Assembly: GCA_022266195.1 (NCBI GenBank)
Contig: WHVY01000002.1
Span: 3,983,001 to 4,047,000, forward strand
Origin: Tetranychus cinnabarinus
Taxonomy: Eukaryota; Arthropoda; Arachnida; Trombidiformes; Tetranychidae
DNA: 64,000 nt
Direction of reading: 5' to 3'
Shown in pieces: positions 52,401 to 64,000 of this stretch. Position numbers and translations under genes: made by a program. Every line of letters starts with the position of its first letter. Position 1 is the stretch's first letter. A model generated the notes under the pieces. The model was not told the DNA's origin. It ran no database searches and was given only the letters and a program-made list of their open reading frames with translations.

Positions 52401-55400
52401 TCTCTTGCAAGAAAAAAATTTCTTTTCTTCATTTTCAGCTTTTCGACCAATTCTCACTGGGAGTGAAGCAAAAAAAGGTTAAAATTCAACAGCAAAAAAA
52501 AAGATAAGAAAATATTAACCAGAGCATTCACTTTTACCATTTCGTTTCCTTTTCCTCATCATTTTCATCTTGCACTATTCTTCCGCTCTGGTTGTTTTCC
52601 TGGTGTTACTTGAATCCTTCAATTCCCTTTCAGCATCCGTTGAGCAACATGGAAAGTGTTCAAAGTGCTGGCAGATGAAGATCAGGAAACTCTGTTTACA
52701 GTTGCATGTTAATTTTGATGAGAAGAGGCACAAAAAGATGAATTACAAGAGAAGAAAAAAGAGAACCGAGAAAACAAAAAAAAACAGAAGACAGACTCTC
52801 AGCATCTTTTATTCAGATAAACTTGCAGTAAATGATTAAGAAAATGAGGCAAAAAAAGAACTTGAAATTACAGAGTTACATGGAAATGTTGATGCTTTTC
52901 ATGCTTTTATTCAACTCTTCATTTCAATTTAATAAACTGATAATTTATTAGCTTTTAAAATGAAAAGTCAAAGTTTCCATTTCCATGTTTATTCTCATGA
53001 GCTTTTGTCGCCAGACTTCAGAAAGTTGAAGATGCATTTTTGTTGCATCAAAATTCATTAAGAATCATTTTGTATCGTTAATCGTCTAAAAATTATTTCA
53101 TTTGCTCGTAAATGTTTCGTCGCCAGTAAAGATTCAACATCATAAATCGAAATGTTTCCATTTCAGTTTTTCTCTTTTCCTTTACATTTACTTTCATCAA
53201 TTTTTATCGATAAACTTTCTTCTTCTTCTTTTCCCCATAATATCCAGTTAATATCGTGATAAATATTGAAGAATTGTCTGGATAAATAAGAAAATTATTT
53301 CTCATTTTTTCTTCTCTTTTCTGCCTTCGCTTTGCCATGTTGATATTGTTACATAAATTGCTGTCAACTTTAAATAATAATAACCTCACATTGACACATG
53401 GATTCCCTTTGAGAATTGACATGATAAGTTTCATCTTTGAAACTTGATAATGCTCTAAGTTTGACTTTATACTTTTTTTTGTTCAACTTGACTCTACAGT
53501 TTTTAGATTCTTCAGTTACGATAATGTACTGTTCAACAGTAAATTCACAAGATAATAATAATAGTTATAATAAAAAGTTATGATAAGTAAAGCAAAACTT
53601 TATTTGGTACTTTTTTATTGCTCACCAAATATTGAGACAAAAAGCTGCAAAACAAATGGTTAAAATGATGTCAATATTTATTAAATGGCAAACAAATGCT
53701 TCTTTACTTTCCTAATGTTGCAATTGGTTTAATCAGATTTCGTTGAATGATATTAAACGATGAATAGTAATCATGATCGAAATGACATTTTCTGGTGGAT
53801 TAAAGGTGAAATGTTGGGTCAAAGTTGTAAACAAAATTTAAAAAATCGTTTTTCGTTTCGAAGTTTTGATTTTGTTTTTCAAAGTTCAACAGATTTATAA
53901 AGTCTTTGTTGAGTCTTTCTTCTGGAGGTTCATTTGTTCAGCAAATGATGATCAATGTTGGCAACGAATTTGTTAGTAAATTGAGAAAATTTTTTCGTTG
54001 CTTGAAATTCAAAGAAATATTTTGAAAAAGTTTTTCGCTGTTGGAAAAGAGTTGGATTTTGTTGTGTAAAGGTGAACTGATAATCTGAATAAAATTACCT
54101 TTTCTTTTTGTCTCACAAATTGTGAATAATTTATCGCTTATGAATGATATTTCGTAGTTATTTTCTCATAATCTCAACAGAATGAATATGAAATCGATAA
54201 TATTGATTATGTATTGAGTGAGAAAATTTTTGTTGATTATTCTTTGAAAATCTTTGTATTGGAGATGCGAATGACTGGGATGAGGGTGATGAGCATGAGA
54301 AGAGGAAAAAAGTTGATGGAACCTTTAAACATTCATATTAATCTCTACTCAGTAATCGTCCATGATTTTTCTTCTTTCAATCATATTCTTTATCTCCATG
54401 AGAATCATATTGGTAGACGATGGTGCATTAAGATATGCACACAACTATCAATATCATTGATTCAGAGAGTGAACTTTCTTCAAGAAAATGGTTCATGTTG
54501 AAATGATGAACAAGAATATAATGAGAAAGAGAAGAAAAAAATGAGGCGAAACAGTGGCAATTTGAGTAGAATCCATCAATAAAATGCTTTATAAGTTTAT
54601 CACTTTTTTTGGCTTTGATAATTTTCTTCTTTTTTCAATCTTCCTCTCCAATTGGTCCAAAAATTCATTTCAATTTTTCTCTGCTTTTCATGATAATGAT
54701 GATGAATGTATAATAATGACTTTTGGAATGTTTTGCAAGATGAAAAAGGAGAAAAATGAAATTCGCACTCGAAATGGTTTTGAAATTTGGAGCAGAAAAA
54801 AGGAAGTAAATAACTTTTTCTTCAAAATTCATTTTATTTACTATTTTACTGAGAAAAGGTGAAGAAGAACAGTCTTTGGAAGAACTTGTTTTTTCGAACA
54901 AATTTTCACTCTCATCAAATCAATCATTTCGCTTGCCTGTTATTTTGCAACAAGAAAATTGTCTGATTGGAAGGATAACAGGGATTGATAACAGGGAAGG
55001 ATAACTGGGAGTGATAATGGAAGGCAATGGATAAGAAGATAATGCGAAAGGATAACATAATGTTTCATCAGTGTTGATCATCCTCAACTGGAATATTATA
55101 TTTCCAAGTTGACTGAGGTCAGAAAGGGATTGGGTAAAGACAAAGGAATAACCGTGACAAGAATATCCATTCAATTAGAAATCGTAATCAGTCATTAAGG
55201 TGAATAAGACTGAAACAGCACTGGAATGGGAAACATTTTCTCTCCTTTTCTTTCTCTTCTCGCATACTGTGTGATATCTTTTCCCATATCATCAACATTT
55301 TCATTAGACTCACTTCTCTACAAATCAGGGATTGAATCACATGGAAGCTAATCAATCTGATTCAATCGATATTGTTATTTCAATAAATACAGAGAGCAAT

Positions 55401-58400
55401 GATTGTCTTTTACTTTTGCCCTGCATCCTGTCATTGACAAATTGTAATCACAAGCGAAAAAAATATCTCATTATTCCAAAGAAAAAGAATAATTTTTTAT
55501 CCAAGAAAAGAAGAAGAAAAAAAGAGAAATTTTTTTCCATTCATCTTTCAGAACATTTCAATATTGAAATTTCATCGATAACATTCATAAAAGATTCCAA
55601 ACAGATTTGATTAATTTCAATGAAAAATGAATATTCAATATTCAGTTTCTTGCTTCAATTTTTCATGTTCGTTGAGAAAACTTTTACCTTTTCGTTTTCC
55701 AACTCAGAACTTTTTTTCTTCTGCTTCGACCAAACTTGGCAAGTGTTGCTAATGGATGATAATAATGAGGATGAGGTGAATGTGAATGATGACCATTTGG
55801 TGTGTTGAAAGGTCAAATGAGGTAGAAGTAAATTAGCTTATAATATACTTAAGGAAAGGGAAAAGGAAGCGAATTTTGCTTTGCTTTTCAAGATTCAATT
55901 AAATGACAATCACTAATTGTGTTGACAATCAATAAATGCGATCAATCATTTGATTGTCAACATTTTTGTTGTTCATGTTGTGCACTGGTTTGTGTGTGTT
56001 GAATTGCATCCCAAATGAAATAATTGTCAGGAGAAGCGAGCAAATTTATTCACTGACAAAAACCTTGAATTTGCATTTCATGTGCAAAAATGGCTTCCAA
56101 AATGAATATTGAAAAGTTGATGTTAAAAGCTAAATGCTGAAGTGAATCCATTGAAAAGTAAAAGGTTTTAAATTGTTGCAACTCTTGAGCAAATAATGAA
56201 ACATTTATTTACATGATAAACATGAAGGTCTAGTTGATGAATAGGCGAGTGTTAATTGATGAATCAAATTATTGTGCAAATAAAAAGATTGAAACAAAGC
56301 AAATTGTGGCATTAAAGTTGAGTTAATTAAATTTAAAACTAGAAAAAGGTTGAACACATTTGACCAGAAAATGTGAAGAGCAAAGCAAAACATTCATTGT
56401 TTTCTTGTTTAAATTGAATTATTTAAATATATGAATCAACATTAAACTGACCAGTTTACAGAGAAGTAACGATTTGAATAATTAAAGTAACTTTTTGTTT
56501 GCATTTCATTCCATCATAAAAGTGCTTTAAATGCTATTTTCTCATTGAATTTGGCTCAGTTGTGACAAAATGTTCTTCGTCAGTAACATTTTGATGAATT
56601 CGTAAAATCCTTCATTGCTTTCAAATCGAAGTTATCTCGAGTTTTCGAGTTGAAATATCACAAACCAAATAGCTAATTAAGCAACTGTCAATCAATTGAA
56701 GCATTCATTGAAGTTTCACTTGTAACCCTGGAAATGTAATTGCTAATTTCGTTGTGTTTGATCATTCCGTGTTCATGCCTTGTTGCTTGATAAACATTTT
56801 TGTTTGTTTTGGAATCCATTTGAATTTGTTACTTGAAATTGTAGCTTTTGATCTGGGGAAATGTGAAACTTGATAATTCGAATTGGTCTTTTCTCTGTTT
56901 AGAAAAGTTAATGTTTTCAAGATGAATTTGAGTTTAAAGTCGATTGGATGATTTGATGGTCAGAGTTGATTTTCTTTCCATTTTGATTTATTGCTGAATC
57001 GTCGAGAAAAAGGAAAACTATCAATATCATAATCCATATCATGAACATCTTTTCATTTCACTCTCACCTTGATGTTGCATCTTGCCATGTAAGCAAAACT
57101 TTTGGCAAACATTTCGAGTGAACAATTTCATTTCATTTTCATCCTTTCTTTCAAATTTCATCAAATTCAATTTCAAGTAAAATGGAAATCTGATTTTCTT
57201 TTACTGCCTGATGTTCAAGCACTTTTTCTAGGTCAATTTTGAATTGGAAAACAGAAGCTAAATTGTCTCACATTTCCAAGTTTAAATGGTTTACACTAAT
57301 CAATCGATAATTTCAATCAACATTGGAATAATGAAAACGAAGTCTTTGCATCAGAGAAGCAAAGGTTGTCTCAAAATAAAAACTTAAATGAAGAGCAAAA
57401 CACTTTCCAAGAAAGCTGTAAATCCAAGAAGTAGACAGCTACATGTGCAGACAGAACGATTGAACTTTTTCCCTGAAAATTTTCGAAACTAGTTAGTCAA
57501 CCTTTAATGATTGTTGTCATTAGTATTTGTATCCAAACTCGAAGTAACTAAACAGGTAAGTTGATTGTCAACAGGCCATTTAAAGGTGACTCAATAAGAG
57601 GAGAAGCCATTAAACTCTTCGTCTTTGCTGTCTTGCGACCTGACAAAAGCAATTGCAATTCAATTGTTTCCCATTCTTGTGTTAACCTTTCAATCATTAT
57701 AATCAAATTTACACTGTTTTCCTTGCCAATGCAAACTGATCAACTTAATGAACATCACTTTTCTCGATCAATTTTAAACCAACAATTTGATCGGTTAGAC
57801 AATTGGGTTGGCGAACAACAGTTTATTCCTTAAAACTGTTCATTTGATTGATTGGTGTGAAAAGGATTGACTAACCATTCTAATCAGCTCAATAACGATT
57901 GCAATCATGGCCACTGATGTTCATCAACAATGGTCAATCTTGTCATTAACTAATTACATGCAAATGTCCATTACTCTTGAAAGCCTTGCAATCGAAATCC
58001 ATTGAATGGTAAAAACTTCTCCAAGCTTCCTCGAAATCTATTTAATGCATGATCTCTTCTGAAGAAAGTGAGATTCGCTCCAAATTCTGAGTTATTAGAA
58101 TTTTATGAAAATATTTTCACGATTAATGACTGATTTCTGTTGGAACATTGGATAAATCAAAGTTTCGTTTTTGAATAACTTTGATGTCTAAACCTTTCAA
58201 TGAGTTGCTTTTAAAAAATGACTATTCATGACTTTGAATATTATTGATTGATTATTTCGTGTTTATTTGCATTTTTTTGAAGTCAATTTAAACGTTTCAA
58301 TCGAAGGGTAAAGTTGACTGAAACTGTCTGTTGCAAAGCAATTTGACAAAAATGTTTTGAACGAACGAAAGTGAAATGCAAAATTGAAGGGAAACTGGAA

Positions 58401-61400
58401 GAGACGAAAAGTATTTACAGAAAGATGATGAGCGCAAGTAGGTCAAATGGTGAAGACTGTGAGTCAATCTTAACATGATAAGTCTTGAAATTCTTTCTCT
58501 TTTTCCTGGTCCACTGGGAATGAAATGAAAAACATGTCAACAAAAGGATAACCTTTGTCAGTACGTGTCTGAGAATGAAAAGAAAAATTTGAAAGAGCAA
58601 AAACAAAAGTCAACTTTTCTTGCCTGAAAAACGAACAATTTATAACAATTGCTTTTCAAGAGAGAGAAGGAATCAAGTGAATCAACAAAAGGAAAACTTA
58701 GAAAGCTTTGAGATTGAATTAAATTGAGTACAACTTAATGAATTACGGATGAACAAAGTTCAACTTTATTCATTAGAAAATAACAAATGGAATTTAAATT
58801 TTCGACATTTTCATCAACCAAAAGTTCCATCAACGAAATGAAACTTTTCGTTGGAAAAGCAAAATCAAAGTTCGCTTGAAAACAAATCATTTAAGCTTTA
58901 AAATCAAAATTTAAATTAATAATCGAACATTAAATTTCTTTGATCGACAAATAAAAAGTTACAGAATTTTGATTTTAATTTTCTTTTGACATGAGCTTAA
59001 CATTTAACACGCCAACTTGTAAACATGTTCAAGTTATTACAGTTGGAAGAAAAGAGAAAAATTGTCTTTTCTTTAATGAAAAGTTTTCATTTTTTCTCTC
59101 TTTCGAACATCGAAAGTCGAAAGTTACAAAGTGAACAAAAAAAGGACAAGAGATTGCAATTAGTCGAGCTTACAGGGATGAAAAAGGAAGACGTAAAAAT
59201 GATGATCAAGATAAAGGATTTAATATTAAAGGTAACGATTGGCTGGAGACGAATGATTATATTGATTTTTGTTGTTCATGAAATGTTCATCAGAAATTAG
59301 CTTTTCTCTTTCTTCTTTCCTTTCCTACAGAGACTGTCTTTTCAAGGTAAAACTGTGATAAACTGTGGTCTGACCTTGGAGTGAACCTTGCACTTTGAAC
59401 AGTAAACAATAACTGGGAGTGATTTCTGTCGGCAAAACATTTCTCAACATTTTCTCTTCAATTCTTTTCTCGATTCTTTACTTTGCTATAAAATAAATAC
59501 TTTTACCTGTTAACTCATTTCATGCAAGTTGAAACCATTCAATTAATTATCATCATTAACTTTTCAGGCTAAACGAAGCTAAATGAAAAGTCTTAACATT
59601 AAATGTTTTGTTATCACAACAGGGAAGGATAAAGGGAATGCTGATGAATAACTGTTATAACGAGCATTTTTTTATCGAATGTTCTTCCCATGAAAGAAAA
59701 GAAATTGAAGAAATTTTCCTCGTCATTTCCATTCATCTCGCAACACTTTTTTAATTCAACTTTTCAAAACCATTTATTCGCTTACATGACCTCAGGCGAC
59801 AAAAGGAGATAACTTTTTGAATAAACTTTTCAACCTGAAATAATGAGATTCACAATGAATGAGAATGTTTAATTTTCTTTACCAAATTAGCTATTTATAA
59901 AACAAACCCTTTTCCATATGACTTTTAATAAGCTCATTTCCATGGATTTTGGTCAAGAAATTATCATGAAAACATTTTTTTTCTCTTTCACTTTTCTCTC
60001 AATAATTCATGAATTCATTGTTGTCAAGTTTTCATCATTTGGAACCAACTTTAATGAGAAAATAAATTCGATCGAAATTTTGAATTGTTTTCTATTCGAA
60101 ATCAATGTTCCAAGTTATAAGTGAGAAGTTCATCTGATAGTTCTGAAGTTTTTTCTTCTTCTGTCCAGTTTGATATTCATTGGAATATTGACGTCGAATA
60201 TGAAAATTCTTGCAGTTTAATATATTTATCTTTGACTTGCTATAAATATCTTTGCATGTAAAGAATGGAGAAATGCATTTGACGAATTATCTGGTTTCGC
60301 CTTTTCCAAATTTTCTGAAAACATTCATATTCATGTTGACACAATTCTCGGTGGAATTAAAATGAAGTGAATTGAGATGAAGGAAGAAGGAAAAGGAAAA
60401 GTTTATGGAACAAGAAAAGATGGAAAAAGGAAAATGAAGGAGAAAAATTATCAAGAATTAATATTATTAGTTGCAAGTAAATTGCAGGATGAAAAGAACG
60501 GATAACTTTTCTCTCTTGAACAATAATTGGCTCTGATTATGATCATGATGATGACTAGAATAGGATGAAAAGAGAATGAGAAACCATGCACAGTCAGGAG
60601 AAATTAAAGATTGCAAATTTTCTCCTCGAATAAAGTAGAAGCGGTTCAAACTTTTATAGTAATCATGTTTTCAGCCCTTGAGGCGAATCTTCATCTTTTC
60701 ATATCAAACAGAATATTTTGTCTGCTCAAAATTATCAACCTTTTCATCAGCAATGAAACAACAAATGAAAATTGCTCGATAAGTTTATTCTTGCGTTTTT
60801 CATACTTTCTATCAAAGTTCAATTCTTTTATAAATAATATTTCGTTTTATAATTGAATCACTTATTGGTGTGAAATGTTGCAACAGCAAAAATGCTGCCA
60901 TTCCTAAGGCAATATTTCCTCTTCGCCCAAAAATCGACTCGAATTTTCGAAGCTTTTCCTCAGTTCTACACATTTCAATTGGCCCTTTCCTAAGAACATT
61001 AACTGAAGAAATTGGTAGAAACAGAAAGAAAATTGAACAGAATTGTTAGGAAATGATTCTTCGAATTCGAACGAGAAAATTTCTGTTTCGGTTCGAGAGC
61101 CTTTCTTTGAGTTTTGATTGACCATCAACTGTAACAATTCAAGAAATTGGTGTAAATAGAGAAAAGTTTTGACAGAATTGTAAACAGAATCGAGTTTAAT
61201 CTGGAAAATTTCTGTTTCGATTCGAGTTTCTCTGTCATAAGTAAAGTTATTTGACAAGAATGAAAATTCGAAAGATCTTTTGCGAATCGAAAAAAAAGAA
61301 TTTTTGATTTTTTGAAAATTTCAATTTTCTCAGTTCGAATTCAAGATTCGAGTTTTGTTTTTGCAATCAGATTATATTCAGCCTTCCAGCTACTTACATA

Positions 61401-64000
61401 TTCAATTTAAATCGGATGGAAAGTTGATGAGTCTGTTGTCCTTTTGCCTCATTGACAGGCATTGAGTTTTTGTTTCACCGAAGAAACCAAAACTTGTAAA
61501 TTTCCCTGAAGCCAGAAGACGAAACAAATAGTTTTTGCCTCTTAAATGATTATCAACATGGATAGTCATGAAACATGGTAAACAAAATTGAGTCTCTGGC
61601 GAAATCACGACTTTGACAAATATTCTGTTCGAGTAAACAAGGGTTGAATGTTAATAATTTAATTTACAAGAATAATCTTGTTGGAAATTTTTCTTCTTCA
61701 CAGGCAACAGGTATTGCATGATGTTTGATGGGAAAAAAGATTTTCCTTTTTTTACATTTCCAATGAAATTGGAGAAAAATAGAGAATTGCAAAAAAAAGA
61801 TATTCCATTGTAATAAAGTAAAAGATTCAACTCCCAGTGAGTTGTGAATAAAATTCAAGTTATCACTTTTTTTGTCCTTTTTTTATACGATTCATGAATG
61901 CTGTTGAACAAAGCGAAGACAAGAAGGTAACAAGAGGTCGAAGAAGAAAAAGTTGAGAGAAAAAAGTTTGAATAGAGAAGGAAAATTGAATGAATAAAGG
62001 AATGAAGGTGCAATTGAAGAAAATGTAATACAAATTCGATATCAAATTTTAAAACAGATTTTCGTTATCAGTAAGTGTTCCAATTTGAGATTGAATTTAT
62101 GGTGTTCTTTTCATCTTCAGTCAAAGTTATGAGTAAAACGGAATTGAGGAAAAGTTGAAGATTGAATGGCTAAAGTAAAGTTGTAATTCAATGTGATGTA
62201 TTTGCGATATAAATAAAGTATAATAATGATAACGTCCAAAGGGAATGTTTATTTAATGGTAAGAAGGAAAGGAGAAAAAAAAGTGAATGGAAAAGAGAAA
62301 AATTTGCAATTCTTTATTCAGACAGAACTTATTCCAATGTTAATGTTGATCACATTGTTATCCTTTCTTGTCCGGTTGGTCAGGACAAAACATGGAAAGC
62401 ATGATTACCTTTTTTGCTTACACTTGTAACAGTAAAAAAAGAGTCTTCTAATATTCTCAGTGTCAAAGTGGACAAGAGTGGACAAAGAGCAATTTGATGA
62501 CACTTTTTTTCTTCTTCGCTCTTTACATGATTGACACAAGTAACAGCGTTAAAGGTAAACCAATTGATGGGTTTGGGTTATTTAAGAGTGAAAAAATTCC
62601 ATTATTATTTATATTCTATTCAATGCATCATTATTCAATTCAAGTTCAATTTCATTCTTTGCCCAAACACTCGACTTTTCAATGGGAATGGCAATAAAAT
62701 TGACCTTTTTTCTGCCTTTTTCCTCTTCTATTGTGTTCAACAGTAAATTATCAAACTTGATTCGCATTGAGGCTTTTGTTGGTCATCAATTTCAAGAATC
62801 ATTAACTTGAAATGATGACCTTTGATTAATTGAATTTTCACCTTTCAACTTTGAAACAAACTTTTTCTGCGTCAATTTTGCTTTCAAATTTTCTTCAACT
62901 TTACTCTGGATCGAAGTGCTAATCGCAGATCGTTCAAATTCGAGTTGGAGTATTTTCTGTTATTTGATTCAAAAGTTCATTAAAACCAACATTTCCTTTT
63001 CGGTGTTTTTAGCATTGCATTTTAGCTGCTTGATCCCTTGCAAAACGAGATTTTGATTATCTCGAAGTTTTGTATTAGAAGGAACTTTGAAATAAAATCC
63101 TATCACACGCTTTTGAAAACTCGAGTTTGTTTTCTGATCGAAAGCCTGTTGAGAACGGTCGAAATAGAATCGGAAAATCTGTTGATTTTTCATTTTCCTA
63201 TCAAAGCATCAATGAATTTGAATAAAGATCTAAAATCTCGAAGAAAACTTCAAGCGCGAACCTTGATTCGATATTCGTCTCGCTGGTACTTCTGTCGATA
63301 TTGAAATACTAGAAAGAATAAGTTCTAGAAGAAATAAAATTTCCTTTTCAGAACTCATGAAATCTTCAAAGTTGTCAAACAGTTTGAGCATTCAATTTGA
63401 TAATTTCACATACTTTTTGTGAATTTTTATTGCAATCGAACTGCGAAAATTTGAATTTATATCTTCATTCGATCGATAATTTGTAAAGTATTTCGCGATT
63501 CGAATCGTTTTTGAATTTTTCTGTAAACGATAATCAAAGGCAATTTACGAGTTTTTTTGTCTTCAATAATTTCTAATAAACTTCTAAGCATTATCATGAT
63601 TCCATAATGAAATTGGTTTTGACGAGTTTTTATCTTTTCCCACCGAAATTGAGATTCTAATATTTTTTCAAGGATCATTAGACTATCATTGATGTATTTA
63701 TAGATCATGATTATCATCAATTTACACTTCATCAAGAGACAGATCATGATGGCTCAATGAGTTTCAACTTTTTTCTCTTCGTTTTTTTTCTTCGCCCAAA
63801 AAAAGCTATTCCTTCATCATTTCATGTGATGAGCTGAAAATTATTTGCTATTTTACAGTTTATTCCTTTTCTTTTCATTATTGGAAAAGTTTCTCTTTAA
63901 ACTCAATCTTTTTTTTGTGGCCATCAGAATTTTCTTTAAACTCATGATCATGAATACTTTCTCCTCGTTTTTCTTCATTTCACACTTTTCTCCCTCTTAT
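46406..64000. other. Long AT-rich gene-poor region, possibly intron of the K2P channel gene
   Basis: I read this 17.6 kb for long frames, tRNA or rRNA signatures, retroelement motifs and the missing channel exons and found none I can support. The short frames present are scattered, in all frames and without domain motifs. Low-complexity features: a CTTCTT run near 47,265-47,280, a degenerate GGATAACAGGGA string at about 54,965-55,055, and AAAAAGA/TTTTTC purine-pyrimidine tracts throughout. Confidence 0.45.

Noticed and set aside
54965..55055. String resembling a homing-endonuclease site (GGATAACAGGGA) with degenerate repeats
   Set aside because: Only part of the known site is matched, and the surrounding text is a low-complexity GATAAC/GGAA repeat with no endonuclease gene nearby.
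46406..64000. Numerous 60-120 codon frames
   Set aside because: Scattered over all six frames, Lys/Phe/Ser-rich as expected from AT-rich non-coding DNA, without motifs or splice support.

Overview
This is a eukaryotic nuclear genome window, AT-rich, with spliced host genes. It most likely comes from an arthropod; a mite or other chelicerate is possible, but the sequence alone does not prove it. The window has three parts: a virus-like DNA transposon of the Polinton/Maverick (adintovirus-like) type at the left end (1 to about 17.45 kb), a cluster of conserved animal genes (19.4-36 kb), and a gene-poor stretch that is probably intron or intergenic DNA (36-64 kb), interrupted by an intact, very young Ty3/gypsy LTR retrotransposon (40,750-45,955).

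Polinton region. The element runs off the left edge, so its left terminal inverted repeat is not visible and its right end could not be fixed. It carries a full hallmark set: protein-primed DNA polymerase B with OTU-like and HNH-like additions, FtsK/HerA-type packaging ATPase, retroviral-type integrase, two related putative minor capsid proteins, pVI-like and X-like virion proteins, double jelly-roll major capsid protein and adenain-type protease. Three genes (ATPase, X-like, one minor capsid protein) are each broken by a single-base length change in a homopolymer, while all the others are open. The most unusual cargo is a TATA-box-binding protein homologue (4731-5210), together with identical TATATAAAG motifs upstream of several genes of the element. 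Between a minus-strand trio of unrecognised genes and the last plus-strand gene lies an array of about thirteen 169-bp repeats (13.94-16.14 kb). Its unit resembles the TATA/start region of that last gene (17,017-17,409), so the array looks like an amplified promoter. That last gene shares a C-terminal peptide with a gene 11 kb upstream (5612-6097).

Host genes. On the minus strand are an EHD1/RME-1 type dynamin-family ATPase (three coding exons, 537 aa), TONSL (two coding exons, 1234 aa), the mitochondrial exonuclease MGME1 (single exon) and a short coiled-coil protein resembling the C-terminus of PPP1R21. On the plus strand is the first coding exon of a two-pore-domain potassium channel, which ends in the selectivity filter at a splice donor. 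Its remaining exons were not found, so the 28 kb that follow may be one large intron.

Retrotransposon. The gypsy element is inserted in minus orientation into a 275-bp tandem duplication. It has 563-bp LTRs that read as identical, a CTTCA target duplication, a tRNA-Ser primer site and one uninterrupted 1359-aa gag-pol frame. That frame starts inside the primer-binding site and ends inside the 3' LTR. From 46.4 kb to the right edge I see no supportable gene.
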